A stretch of DNA of 64,000 nucleotides, taken from the NCBI GenBank assembly GCA_023249645.1, contig JAHFCF010000010.1:37774-101773 (forward strand). Direction: 5' to 3'. The translations under genes and the position numbers were made by a program. Positions within the stretch are counted from its first letter, which is position 1. Each line of letters begins with the position of its first letter. This document shows positions 1 to 8,047 of the stretch, piece by piece. This DNA comes from Elusimicrobiota bacterium (GTDB lineage Bacteria; Elusimicrobiota; Elusimicrobia; UBA1565; UBA9628). The notes under the pieces are model-generated. The model had not been told where the DNA came from and did no database searches. It was given only the letters and a program-made list of their open reading frames with translations.

Positions 1-70
1 TTTTCAGCGCTATCCGAGAATTGATAGACCCACCTGTGCCGCCTCGCCGCAGGATTGGATTTGTGACTGA

Positions 71-1090
71 CTAACGGGTCTGAGTCACTTTCTTGAGGCC
101 CTGGGGATGGTCGGGGTCGAGACCCTTCTCCATGGCCAAGGCGAGCGCCGCGAGCTTGAGTTCTACGTCCAGAAGGAGCGCATTGATCGGCGGCTTGCCC
201 GCGGATGGCGCGAGGACGAAGAGGGGGGCTCCGCGCCGGCGCAAGGCCCGGCGGACCTGAGCGAGATCTTCCGGCAGCGTGCGCGAGGGCGAGAGCAGCA
301 AGACAAGGTCCTTGGGACCGTAGGCGGCGATGGGACCGTGCAGGAAATCAGCCGCTGAATGGGCCAGGGCGTGGACTGCGGCCATCTCGCGGAACTTCAA
401 GGCCGCGTCCTTGGCGATGGCGTAGAACGGTCCGCGAGCCACGAAAGCCAGGATCGGCGCGCGTTTGAGACGGGACCACACCGGGGCGAAGCGTCCCGAG
501 GGGGGGAATTTCTCCGGCTGGTCCAAATAGCGCTCCAGAAGGTTGGGAAACTCGACGAGCTCGGAGCTTTTGGGCCAGCCGCACCACAGATGCGAGGTCC
601 ACAGGGCCAGCCAGAGGTCCAGGATGAAGGTCTTGGTCGCCGCCACGCCGCCTTCGCGCGAGCCCGAGAGGATGATATGTTTGTGCGCCGCGGCGGCCAG
701 GGGGTTGTTGAGCGGGTCGGGCTCGTTGGTCACGGCCACGCCCCGGGCTCCCCACCCCACGAGGCGCTTGAGGCATTCGACGACGTCCGCGCTGCGGCCG
801 GACTGCGAGAAGGCCCAGACGACCTCTCCCTGGAAGTTCAAGGGGCGCTGGGCCTCGAAGATCGCGTGCGGGTGGATGAATTCGGCGCGCACGCCCGCGT
901 GGGTCTCCCAGATGTATTTGGCGAAGAGCGTGGCGTTGTCCGAGGAGCCCCGGCCGACCAGATGGACGCAGTCCCGCGCGGACTTGAGCGCGCAGCCGGC
1001 CAGGCGCTGAGGGGCTCTCTGGGAAAAAAGGCGGAGAAGAGCGGGGATCTCCTGGATGTCTTGCCAAGTCAGGGTCTTACGCATGAGCAT
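71..1090 (-). CDS. SIS-domain sugar-phosphate isomerase/deaminase (GlmS isomerase-like)
   Basis: This 339-residue protein has the tandem sugar-isomerase (SIS) layout of the GlmS isomerase half and of AgaS/NagB-II type aminosugar-phosphate deaminases, without the N-terminal glutamine amidotransferase domain. The first SIS domain shows VGRGSSDNA near residue 45 and FSQSGRSADV near residue 93, the Ser-rich loops that hold the sugar phosphate. The second carries an ALKFREMAA...HGP segment like the catalytic region of GlmS. It is expected to act in the cytoplasm on an aminosugar phosphate; the exact substrate cannot be read from sequence. Two start codons lie 6 bp apart (MLMRK); a TATAAT ends six bases before the first, so the mRNA may be leaderless. 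The gene stands alone. Confidence 0.8.
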   Translation of the reverse strand: MLMRKTLTWQDIQEIPALLRLFSQRAPQRLAGCALKSARDCVHLVGRGSSDNATLFAKYIWETHAGVRAEFIHPHAIFEAQRPLNFQGEVVWAFSQSGRSADVVECLKRLVGWGARGVAVTNEPDPLNNPLAAAAHKHIILSGSREGGVAATKTFILDLWLALWTSHLWCGWPKSSELVEFPNLLERYLDQPEKFPPSGRFAPVWSRLKRAPILAFVARGPFYAIAKDAALKFREMAAVHALAHSAADFLHGPIAAYGPKDLVLLLSPSRTLPEDLAQVRRALRRRGAPLFVLAPSAGKPPINALLLDVELKLAALALAMEKGLDPDHPQGLKKVTQTR

Positions 1091-1096
1091 GGAACT

Positions 1097-1102
1097 ATTA
1101 TA
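1097..1102 (-). promoter_or_regulatory. -10 element of the SIS gene, leaderless arrangement
   Basis: On the minus strand a perfect TATAAT is followed by AGTTCC and then the ATG at 1090. With usual sigma-70 spacing, transcription would begin at or within one or two bases of the start codon. No good -35 and no Shine-Dalgarno sequence were seen. Confidence 0.5.
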
Positions 1103-1209
1103 CAGTGTTTTAGGATGACGGCCAGGGATTTGAGGACATTGGCGCTGGCCGCTGTCCGTTCGACGCTAGCAAGATCCCGGGGATATGGCGCTGAGCGGTA
1201 AAATGGATT

Positions 1210-2466
1210 TCACGATTTTCGATCTGCACGGGCGCTGAAAATGGCCGCCAGGCCTTGCGCCGCCGCGACCGCCCAGAAGATGGGAGCCAGGTGCGGGCCG
1301 ACCAAGACGCTGGCCAGCAGCGTGACGCCGGCGGAAACGCCGAGATGAAAAGAAGATGCGAGGGCATTCCAAGCGGGTTCATGATGTTCAGCGATCCATC
1401 GTTGACTGTATTGGCGGATTTCCTCAAACTGGCGGTCCGTGGAACGGAGGAAATCGAGGGTTTCCTGGAACGCCGCCTTGACGCCTTTCTTTTTTCCTGT
1501 GGAAAAAGCCTGATAACCCTGCTGCAACCCTGAATATAAGGCCAAAATCGGCGTGCGAAGCGTTATCCCGACCAACACGACGACTGGGTATCCCAGAAGC
1601 CAGAGGACTTCCCACCACTTCGCCGTCCCATTGGCTGTGGTCATGATGAGGACTCTCGATGTGCCGGACATGCCTATGGGAATAACTTTGTAGACCAGGA
1701 GGGTCAGACCGATCGCCGAAGTCGTGGCGGAAACAAGAGCGGCAAGGGACCCTCGGAAATTCCGATAGCCCATGTGATTTCCCGCTGGGATGCCGGCAAT
1801 CATTTTGACGCTGTCTTTTCTGGCGGATTCCTTGGGGGCAGGTCCTTGAGATTTCTCAAGGGCTCTGAAGATTTTAGGTTGGCCGGCAGCGCTGGCGGCA
1901 ATCCTTACGCCATCTTGCTCAGGAGTGATCCCCAATTCGGCAACGACGTTTTTCGCCCCTTGCATGAGCGCTCGTTGGACAGCCTCTGTGTGATTCACCT
2001 GTAAGGCAATAAGCCCCAGGTTGGCCCAGCTTCTCATCTTTGCGATATCTGACGCTTTGTCCTCAGGCATCAGCGTGTCAGGGTGCTGCCTCCAGTCTTG
2101 GATCATGGATGAAATGGCTGCGGCGACGGCGCCATGTTGTTTCTCCGGGGTTTCAGCGAGAGCGAGGAAGCTCTTCTCATCGATTTTTGCTTTTGTCAGG
2201 TACTCGCTCATTTCGTCTAAGAGGACAAATTCCATCGCTGGCATGCCCCGGTTTCTTACAGAAAATCCGCTGAAGTCCTTGTTGTCCAGGGATTGAAAGT
2301 AGTCGGCAAGGACGGCAACGCTGACAGGCCCTTCTCGTCCGGGAACGCCCCTGGCGACCGGGACGATTGAGGCATTCATGGCCAAAGCCGGGGTCGCTTG
2401 GAACCCAAAGCTGATGAGGATAAAGGCAAGAGGCGTGAGTGAAATGGACAATTTCTTAATGTTCAT
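1210..2466 (-). CDS. Exported/membrane protein of unknown function, TAGGTCC-box regulated
   Basis: I do not recognise this 418-residue protein. The N-terminus is a Sec signal (MNIKK, a hydrophobic stretch, then ATPALA). The first half is soluble and helical. The second half has three or more likely membrane segments (around residues 235-260, 282-305 and 375-410), so it is probably an inner-membrane protein with a periplasmic N-terminal domain. It has no detectable similarity to its neighbours. It is tied to the exported proteins at 10-19 kb only by its promoter: the same TAGGTCC-type boxes and the same 23-bp spacing to the -10 lie upstream. Function unknown. Confidence 0.65.
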   Translation of the reverse strand: MNIKKLSISLTPLAFILISFGFQATPALAMNASIVPVARGVPGREGPVSVAVLADYFQSLDNKDFSGFSVRNRGMPAMEFVLLDEMSEYLTKAKIDEKSFLALAETPEKQHGAVAAAISSMIQDWRQHPDTLMPEDKASDIAKMRSWANLGLIALQVNHTEAVQRALMQGAKNVVAELGITPEQDGVRIAASAAGQPKIFRALEKSQGPAPKESARKDSVKMIAGIPAGNHMGYRNFRGSLAALVSATTSAIGLTLLVYKVIPIGMSGTSRVLIMTTANGTAKWWEVLWLLGYPVVVLVGITLRTPILALYSGLQQGYQAFSTGKKKGVKAAFQETLDFLRSTDRQFEEIRQYSQRWIAEHHEPAWNALASSFHLGVSAGVTLLASVLVGPHLAPIFWAVAAAQGLAAIFSARADRKS

Positions 2467-2475
2467 CTACTCTAG

Positions 2476-2565
2476 AGTCTAGCAACTCCCGGATTTTTAA
2501 AGATAGGTCTTTAGGGTCAAAAAGCAGCGGCAAAAGACCTAGAACTTTTTAGGCCCTTTGGGCCT
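2476..2565 (-). promoter_or_regulatory. TAGGTCC-box promoter/operator (copy 1)
   Basis: On the minus strand the order is AGGCCCAAAGGGCCT (a 15-bp palindrome-like box), TAGGTCT, then TGACCCTAAAGACCT, then exactly 23 bp, then TAGACT as -10. The ATG follows nine bases later. This is the most diverged of the five copies that share the geometry, but the spacing to the -10 is identical. Confidence 0.6.
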
Positions 2566-2594
2566 TACGATGGCCTGCGCCAGCTTTTCGCCCG

Positions 2595-3164
2595 TTACTT
2601 CTGGGCCAGGCCGAAGAGCTTGGCGTCGAGAAAGATGAGGAGTTCGAAGTGAGAGGAGAAGGTGGGCGTCTTGAAGCGCGCGTAGGCGGTCCAGGAGATC
2701 TTGCTCTGGGCCGCATGTTTTTCTTGAGCGAGCCGCGCGATCTCCTTCTGAGAGCCCCGGAGGGATTGCGGCGCGGACAGGATCAGGGCCTGGGATCCGG
2801 CGGCGGCCAGGACCTCGGCGATCGCGTTGACGATGATGGCGGAGACCTCGGCGAGGACCTTGGACTCGCGCTCGGCCAGCGCGTCCACGGGATCCGCGCC
2901 CGCGAGCGTGAAGCGGTTGGCGATCAGAAACCCGCTCTTGGGCGGGAAGATCACGACGAAGCCGGCGCCCGGGGCCGAGAGGAAGGTCCCGAAATGATCC
3001 TCCCCGGCTGCGGGCGCGAGCTCAGCGAAGGACTCTCTGGAGCCCGGGAGCAGAGAGAGCGTGTCGAGTTCCCAGGTGGAGAAGGAGAGCTTGCCCAGGC
3101 GTCCGGCGCATTTCGCCGCGCCGTTTTGAAGGAGTTTGAGGAGGGTTTGAGGCGCCTGATTCAT
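2595..3164 (-). CDS. CheC-like protein with altered active-site motif
   Basis: This 189-residue protein resembles the CheC/CheX/FliY phosphatase fold, mainly through the helix LAEVSAIIVNAIAEVLA near residues 103-120. That segment aligns with the CheC signature in which Glu and Asn, three residues apart, dephosphorylate CheY-P. Here the Glu is kept (E-V-S-A) but the Asn position is Ala, so phosphatase activity is doubtful. The gene overlaps the CheY-like gene upstream by four bases (ATGA), so the two are translated together. It may sense or sequester the partner receiver protein. The family call rests on one helix plus context, so confidence is moderate. Confidence 0.5.
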   Translation of the reverse strand: MNQAPQTLLKLLQNGAAKCAGRLGKLSFSTWELDTLSLLPGSRESFAELAPAAGEDHFGTFLSAPGAGFVVIFPPKSGFLIANRFTLAGADPVDALAERESKVLAEVSAIIVNAIAEVLAAAGSQALILSAPQSLRGSQKEIARLAQEKHAAQSKISWTAYARFKTPTFSSHFELLIFLDAKLFGLAQK

Positions 3165-3514
3165 GAGGCGCCGAGGGCCTTGATCAGATCCTCTTGGGTG
3201 AAAGGCTTGGGGACGTAGCCGGCGCCCGCCGCGGTGATCTCGTCGATCACCTTGGTCTGGGAGTTGCCCGAGATCACGACGATCTTGGCCTTGGGGTCGA
3301 ATTGGCGCAGGGCCTTGAGGATGGTCAGGCCGTCCTCGCTGGCCAAAGAGAGGTCGAGCGTGACCACGTCGGGCTTGTGCGTCTTGTAGGCCGCCAGGAC
3401 CTGGGCTAGGTTCTCCGCCTCGGCGACGACCTGGTGCCCGTTCTCGCGGACCATCTCCGTGATGAGGATGCGGGAGACAGGGCTGTCGTCCACGACCAGG
3501 ATGCGCAAAGCCAT
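3161..3514 (-). CDS. Single-domain CheY-like response regulator
   Basis: This 117-residue protein is a stand-alone receiver domain. The acidic pair is in LVVDDSPVSR, the phospho-acceptor Asp in VVTLDLSLASEDG, the switch Ser in VVISGNS and the conserved Lys in YVPKPFTQ. It has no output domain, so it acts by protein contact or as a phosphate relay. The downstream gene, overlapping by ATGA, encodes a CheC-like protein, its likely partner. No histidine kinase, flagellar or chemoreceptor gene is nearby. The -10 (TATAAT) lies six bases before the ATG, which suggests a leaderless transcript. Confidence 0.88.
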   Translation of the reverse strand: MALRILVVDDSPVSRILITEMVRENGHQVVAEAENLAQVLAAYKTHKPDVVTLDLSLASEDGLTILKALRQFDPKAKIVVISGNSQTKVIDEITAAGAGYVPKPFTQEDLIKALGAS

Positions 3515-3520
3515 GATGTC

Positions 3521-3526
3521 ATTATA
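3521..3526 (-). promoter_or_regulatory. -10 element of the cheY-like gene, leaderless arrangement
   Basis: Minus-strand TATAAT is followed by GACATC and the ATG at 3514, the same six-base gap as at the SIS gene. No Shine-Dalgarno sequence fits in the gap. Confidence 0.5.
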
Positions 3527-3545
3527 TAGGAGCGAGGACGGGCTG

Positions 3546-4880
3546 TCAAATGGAAAAAAGCCGTCGCGCGGTCAACTGAGACTCGCGACAGCAGTCGTTG
3601 AGGGAGACGCCGCGGTAGGCGTTGCTGTTGAGGCGCAATCCCGGATAGGCCGCCAGGCGTTTTTCCAGACGCTCGAGAAGCCGGCTGTGGCCCACGAGAT
3701 ACTGGGGGATGCCCCGCTCCTGGAAGAACACGCGCGAGAGCTCCGGCTCGGCTGATAGGCCCATGGTGATCTTCAATTCTTCTCTGACCAGGGCCACGAG
3801 TTCTTTTTCCCGCAGTCGGGCCAACTCCGGCTGGCGCGCGCCGCCCACCATCACGCGGATGAGGGCCTTGCCTTGAGGCGAGCGGCCCGGGAACACGCTC
3901 GAATCCCAGAGAGCGCCGAGGATGCGGCGGCCTTCCTGGCGCGGGACCAGGAAGCCGAAGCCGTCGAGAGGCCGCTGGAAAGCGTTTGCGTCAAAACCCA
4001 GGGCCACGACCGCGATGGGGGCATAGGGGATGCGGTCGAGATCCTCCGCCAGTCCGGCGTCCAGACCTCTCAGCATGCGGCCGGCCGCATGGGCCGGCGC
4101 GGCCACGACCACGGAGTCGAAGGCCTCTCCCTGGATCGCGTAGCGTCCTTCCCGGCGCTCGATGGTTTCCACCCGCGTATTCAGCCGCAGATTTCCGGAG
4201 AGGCGGGCGGCGAGGACCTCGATGAGGGCTTGGACGCCGGTGTCAAAAGATGTCAGCGCGCCGCCCGGAGCGGCTGAGACCTCCGGCTTCTTTTTTCTCA
4301 GAGCGAAGAGGGCTTTGACGAGTCCTCCGTAGAGGGTTTCGAGCTCGCGGATGCGCGGAAAGCAGGATTGAAGCGAGAGCTCGTCGGCATTGCCCGCGAA
4401 GACTCCGGCGGCCATGGGCTCGATGAGCTTTTGCATGGCCTCTTTGCCCAAGCGGCGGCTGGCGAACTCGGCCACGGATTCATCGCGGCCTGGGGGCGCG
4501 GCTGGGGCGAACGGCTCGGCCAAGACCCTCAGGCGGCCCGGCAGGGAGAGCAGGTCCGAGAGGAAGAACTCCAGTGGCTTTTCCGGCAGGCGGTGCAGGC
4601 GGCCGGCTGAAAAAACATAGCGTTTGCGGGCCGAGTCCGAGGACCGGAGCAGACGCTCTTCGCAGCCCAGATCGCGCACGAGCTCGAGCGTGTAGGGTTT
4701 GTTGGTCAGGAAACCGTTGGGTCCCCATTCCATGACATAGCCCTGCTCGCGGGACGACCGCATGGTCCCGCCTGGCTCGTCTTGCGATTCGAAGATGACG
4801 CAATCTGCCGCGTCACGCATGTAATACGCTGTGGTCAGGCCGGATATCCCCGCGCCGATGATCGCGACTTTTGGTTTCAT
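3546..4880 (-). CDS. hemY: HemY-type protoporphyrinogen/coproporphyrinogen III oxidase
   Basis: This 444-residue flavoprotein oxidises the porphyrinogen macrocycle to porphyrin. The N-terminus has the FAD dinucleotide-binding motif GAGISGLTTAYY and, soon after, PGGTMRS. MEWGPNGFL and the C-terminal VSLNDCC segment fit the HemY family. It follows hemE and hemH on the same strand but is separated from hemH by 172 bp that hold a ~125-bp palindromic repeat, so it may be transcribed separately. Whether the substrate is protoporphyrinogen IX (PgoX) or coproporphyrinogen III (CgoX) cannot be settled from sequence. The AhbD-like neighbour and the lack of HemF/HemN nearby favour CgoX. Confidence 0.85.
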   Translation of the reverse strand: MKPKVAIIGAGISGLTTAYYMRDAADCVIFESQDEPGGTMRSSREQGYVMEWGPNGFLTNKPYTLELVRDLGCEERLLRSSDSARKRYVFSAGRLHRLPEKPLEFFLSDLLSLPGRLRVLAEPFAPAAPPGRDESVAEFASRRLGKEAMQKLIEPMAAGVFAGNADELSLQSCFPRIRELETLYGGLVKALFALRKKKPEVSAAPGGALTSFDTGVQALIEVLAARLSGNLRLNTRVETIERREGRYAIQGEAFDSVVVAAPAHAAGRMLRGLDAGLAEDLDRIPYAPIAVVALGFDANAFQRPLDGFGFLVPRQEGRRILGALWDSSVFPGRSPQGKALIRVMVGGARQPELARLREKELVALVREELKITMGLSAEPELSRVFFQERGIPQYLVGHSRLLERLEKRLAAYPGLRLNSNAYRGVSLNDCCRESQLTARRLFSI

Positions 4881-4906
4881 GCGTTCGTGTAGAGTGCGTG
4901 CTCAAG

Positions 4907-5031
4907 ATGGCGACTTCGGAATAAATTTATCTTGGAAATATAATTATTTTTCATATTTTTACTGTCAGCGCTGACAGTAAAATAAAAAAAGATATTGTAA
5001 AATAAGCATAATTTTAAAACAAGGTCGCCAT
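4907..5031. repeat. Palindromic AT-rich repeat with variable core (copy A)
   Basis: This ~125-bp element begins with ATGGCGAC and ends with GTCGCCAT, a perfect 8-bp terminal inverted repeat. Its centre is an 18-bp perfect palindrome, ACTGTCAGCGCTGACAGT, flanked by TTTT and AAAA. The arms are AT-rich. Its reverse complement matches copy B at 23345 along the arms (ATGCTTATTTTA.AATA, then a T-run) but not in the core. It fills the hemH-hemY gap. Confidence 0.8.
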
Positions 5032-5052
5032 TCTCTAAAGCATGGCACCACT

Positions 5053-5991
5053 TCATTGGCTGATCCTTGTCATGACCAGATCCTTCAGCGCTGCGATGAA
5101 AGCCGGCGAATCATTGAGCGACGGCACGCGCAGGAAGGTCGTGATGCCCTCGGCCAGGGCTTGGCGCTTCAAGACGATGTCGAGATCGTACAAGGTCTCG
5201 GAATGGTCGCTGACGAAGCTCAAGGGCACGACCACCAGGTTCTTGACTCCGGCGCGGGCCAGGCGCCGGACTTCCTCGGCGATGTCCGGCTTGAGCCAGG
5301 TGCCGCGGCCGGTCCGACTCTGGAAAGCGAGGGAGTGCGGCAGGCCGGGGAGCGCACAAGAAAGAGCCTTTTGCGTGGCTTGGATCTCCTGGAGATAGGG
5401 ATCGCCGGCTGAGAGGAAGGCCTCGGGCACGCTGTGGGCGCTCAGAAGCATGTGGGTCTTTCCTGCCGATGAGGGGGGCAGCACCCGAGAGATCTGCTCC
5501 ACGAGCGCGGCGATGTAGCCGGCATGATCGGGCCATGAGGGGATCTCTTGGATCGGGAGGCGCAGGTGTTGGCGCAGGTCAACGAGGCTGGAGCCCGTGG
5601 TGGCGCGGCAGTATTGGGGATAGAGGGGCAGGGCCACGGCCAGATCCAACTGGTCTTCCTGCATGCAGCGCGCGGCATCCTGCGCTGAAGGCGGACCATA
5701 GCGCATGGCCATGTAGACCTTGAAATCCCCGCAAGGCCGCAGGGCGTCTTCAAGAGCCGCTCTCTGCAGCTCGGTCAGGCGCCTCAAGGGCGAGCCATGG
5801 ATCTGCGTCAGACGGCGCTTGAGCCGGCCCTGGCACAGGCAGGAGAGGGTCCAGGCGAAGGCCGGCTGAAGGGCCGCGACCGGCACCGGCACGAGCGCCG
5901 GGTCATTGAGAAGCTCTTTGAGGAAGGGGCGGACCTGGTCGAGGGTTTCCGGCTCGCCCATGGTCAAGAGGACCACTCCCACGCGGGCCAT
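5053..5991 (-). CDS. hemH: Ferrochelatase (HemH / CpfC)
   Basis: This 312-residue protein inserts ferrous iron into a porphyrin. It shows LLSAHSVPE with the metal-site His near residue 182, FQSRTGRGTWLKPD near residue 222, and PLSFVSDHSETLYDLD with the conserved acidic residues near residue 255. The length is typical of bacterial ferrochelatases. It starts two bases after the hemE stop, so it belongs to the peptidase-ahbD-hemE-hemH transcript. If HemY makes coproporphyrin III, this enzyme would act as coproporphyrin ferrochelatase and feed Fe-coproporphyrin to the AhbD-like enzyme. Family assignment is secure; substrate is inference. Confidence 0.93.
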   Translation of the reverse strand: MARVGVVLLTMGEPETLDQVRPFLKELLNDPALVPVPVAALQPAFAWTLSCLCQGRLKRRLTQIHGSPLRRLTELQRAALEDALRPCGDFKVYMAMRYGPPSAQDAARCMQEDQLDLAVALPLYPQYCRATTGSSLVDLRQHLRLPIQEIPSWPDHAGYIAALVEQISRVLPPSSAGKTHMLLSAHSVPEAFLSAGDPYLQEIQATQKALSCALPGLPHSLAFQSRTGRGTWLKPDIAEEVRRLARAGVKNLVVVPLSFVSDHSETLYDLDIVLKRQALAEGITTFLRVPSLNDSPAFIAALKDLVMTRISQ

Positions 5992-5993
5992 GG

Positions 5994-7022
5994 TCAGCTC
6001 TTTTTGCCCCAGCGGTGGACGGTCTCCACCAGGGCGGCCGCGATCTGCGGATCGGTCTGTGGCAGGATGCCGTGGCCGAGGTTGAAGATGTGCCCGGAGG
6101 CCGCCTGGCCTTGCGACAGGACTTTTTTTGCGGCAGCCTCGACCGCGCTCATGGACTTGAGCAGGATCTCTGGATCCAGGTTCCCTTGCAGGGTAAAATC
6201 AGGTCCCGCGATCTTGGCCGCCTCCTCCAGGGTCACGGTCGAGTCGATGGAGAGGACTTCGATGGGGAGCCGACGCAGGCAGGGCAAGAGCTTGGCTCCA
6301 TCCTTGGCGAAATGGATGCGCGGGATCTTTCGCGCCTTGAGGAAAGAAGCCGCTCGAATGGTATAAGGCAGCACCTGGGCCTCGTACTGAGCGGGCGTGA
6401 GGATGCCGGCCCAGGTGTCGAAGAACTGGAAAGCCTGGGCCCCGGCTTGGATCTGCGCGTCCGCGTAGGCGACGGTCGCCTCCAGGAGCTTTTCCATGAG
6501 CGCGGCGTAGAGCGGGGGCTTCTCTCGCATCAGGGAGCGGATCTTGCTGAAATCCTGCGAGCGGCCTCCTTCCACGATGTAGACGGCCAGCGTGAAGGGT
6601 AGGCCGCAGAAGCCGACGAGGGGGACGTCCAGCTGGCGCCGCAAAAGAGCGATCGCGTCCAGGACGAACCTGAGATCCTTCGGCGGATCGGGCACGCGCA
6701 AGGAACGGACGTCCGCGAGGTCCTGGATCGGATGGCCCAGGATCGGGCCTTGACCCTCCGAGAATCTCAGGGGCACGCCCATGGCCTCGACCGGGATCAG
6801 GATGTCCGAGAAGAGGATGGCCGCGTCCACGCCGAGTCTGGCCACCGGCTGCAGGGTCACTTGAGCGGCCAGTTCCGGGTTCTTGCAGACTTCCAAGAAG
6901 CTGTGCCGGCTGCGGACCTCGCGATATTCCGGCAGATAGCGTCCCGCCTGGCGCATGAACCAGACCGGGACCGTGTCCGTCGGTTCCCGGCGGCAGGCTT
7001 TCAGGAATCGATCGTTAGTCAT
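5994..7022 (-). CDS. hemE: Uroporphyrinogen decarboxylase
   Basis: This 342-residue protein decarboxylates uroporphyrinogen III to coproporphyrinogen III. It starts with the family signature [16 protein letters not shown] near residue 20 and continues with [16 protein letters not shown] near residue 68 and [16 protein letters not shown] near residue 138, all in usual order and at full length. The ATG overlaps the stop of the upstream radical SAM gene by four bases, and hemH follows after two bases, so the three genes are translationally linked. Its product is the branch point between the protoporphyrin and coproporphyrin routes to heme. Confidence 0.95.
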   Translation of the reverse strand: MTNDRFLKACRREPTDTVPVWFMRQAGRYLPEYREVRSRHSFLEVCKNPELAAQVTLQPVARLGVDAAILFSDILIPVEAMGVPLRFSEGQGPILGHPIQDLADVRSLRVPDPPKDLRFVLDAIALLRRQLDVPLVGFCGLPFTLAVYIVEGGRSQDFSKIRSLMREKPPLYAALMEKLLEATVAYADAQIQAGAQAFQFFDTWAGILTPAQYEAQVLPYTIRAASFLKARKIPRIHFAKDGAKLLPCLRRLPIEVLSIDSTVTLEEAAKIAGPDFTLQGNLDPEILLKSMSAVEAAAKKVLSQGQAASGHIFNLGHGILPQTDPQIAAALVETVHRWGKKS

Positions 7023-8047
7023 GGTCGGTGGTCGCAGACAGGGTCCTCGGTGAGAAGGTCATCGGTCGCCAGCCAGGCCCTGGCCCGGCAGCCGCCGCAG
7101 ATGTCGAGATGTTCGCAGGCCCCGCAGCGGCCCTTGTAGGTCTTGAAGTCCCGCAGGGAGTGGAAGAGCTTGGACTCGGTCCAGATCTTCCGGAAGGATT
7201 CCTTTTTGACGTTGCCGGCGGAGAGGGGGAAATAGGAGCAGGGATGGACGTCTCCTTGGTGGTTGATGAAGGCGATGCTCTGGCCGCACACGCAGCCCTT
7301 GGACCCTCCGGGAGAGAAGCTCAGGGAGCGCCGCTCGATGCCGCTCTGCGCCGCGAGGCGGTAGTATTGCGGGGCGCAGATGGGCCGCATGAGCATCCGG
7401 GATTCCTCTTTTTCTGTCCGGAGGTGCCACTCGAGGATCTTCTTATAATCCTCCGGGCTGATGAGCTCGTCCGCGATCTGGCGGCCGCGGCCCGTGGGCA
7501 CGACCATGAAGAGATACCAGGCCTTGGCGCCCAGGGACTGGGCCAGGCGATAGACGGCCGGGATGTCCGCCTGGTTGCGCTTGGTGAAGGAGGAGTTGAT
7601 GATGAACTCGATGCCGCGTCGGCGGAAGATCTCCGCTGCCTTCATGGTGCCGGCGAAGGCGCCAGCTTGTCGCCGGAAATCGTCGTGGACCTGGGCCGTG
7701 GCCCCATCCAGGGAGAGCGAGACGATGGAGATCCCGCTTTCCTGGATGCGGCCGCAGATCTCGTCCGTGATGAAGGTGCCGTTGGTCGCCATGGCCATGC
7801 GCAGGCCCAGGTCGGCGCCGAAGCGCGCGAGCTCGAAGATGTCGGGCCTCAGAAGAGGCTCGCCGCCGGAGAGCACGAGCACGGGCTTGCAGAAAGAGGC
7901 GATGTCCTTGAGGAGCGCCTGGGCTTGAGCTGTGGTGAAGTCAGTGACAGAGCCTTTACCGGCGCTGGCGCGGCAATGCACGCAGCTGAGGTTGCAGCGT
8001 CCGGTCGCTTCCCAGGCGATCCATTTGGGAAGGAATTCCTTCTTCAT
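7019..8047 (-). CDS. ahbD: AhbD-like radical SAM/SPASM heme synthase
   Basis: This 342-residue radical SAM enzyme has the CxxxCxxC cluster motif at residues 18-25 ([10 protein letters not shown]), [13 protein letters not shown], an ICAPQYYRL segment, and a C-terminal SPASM-type cysteine set ([26 protein letters not shown]). From memory these match AhbD, which decarboxylates two propionates of Fe-coproporphyrin III to vinyls in the siroheme-dependent heme route; NirJ and AhbC are the nearest alternatives. Its stop/start overlaps with the M3 peptidase upstream (TGATG) and hemE downstream (ATGA) place it firmly in the heme operon. No siroheme decarboxylase (AhbA/B) or AhbC gene is in the window. 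Confidence 0.75.
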   Translation of the reverse strand: MKKEFLPKWIAWEATGRCNLSCVHCRASAGKGSVTDFTTAQAQALLKDIASFCKPVLVLSGGEPLLRPDIFELARFGADLGLRMAMATNGTFITDEICGRIQESGISIVSLSLDGATAQVHDDFRRQAGAFAGTMKAAEIFRRRGIEFIINSSFTKRNQADIPAVYRLAQSLGAKAWYLFMVVPTGRGRQIADELISPEDYKKILEWHLRTEKEESRMLMRPICAPQYYRLAAQSGIERRSLSFSPGGSKGCVCGQSIAFINHQGDVHPCSYFPLSAGNVKKESFRKIWTESKLFHSLRDFKTYKGRCGACEHLDICGGCRARAWLATDDLLTEDPVCDHRP

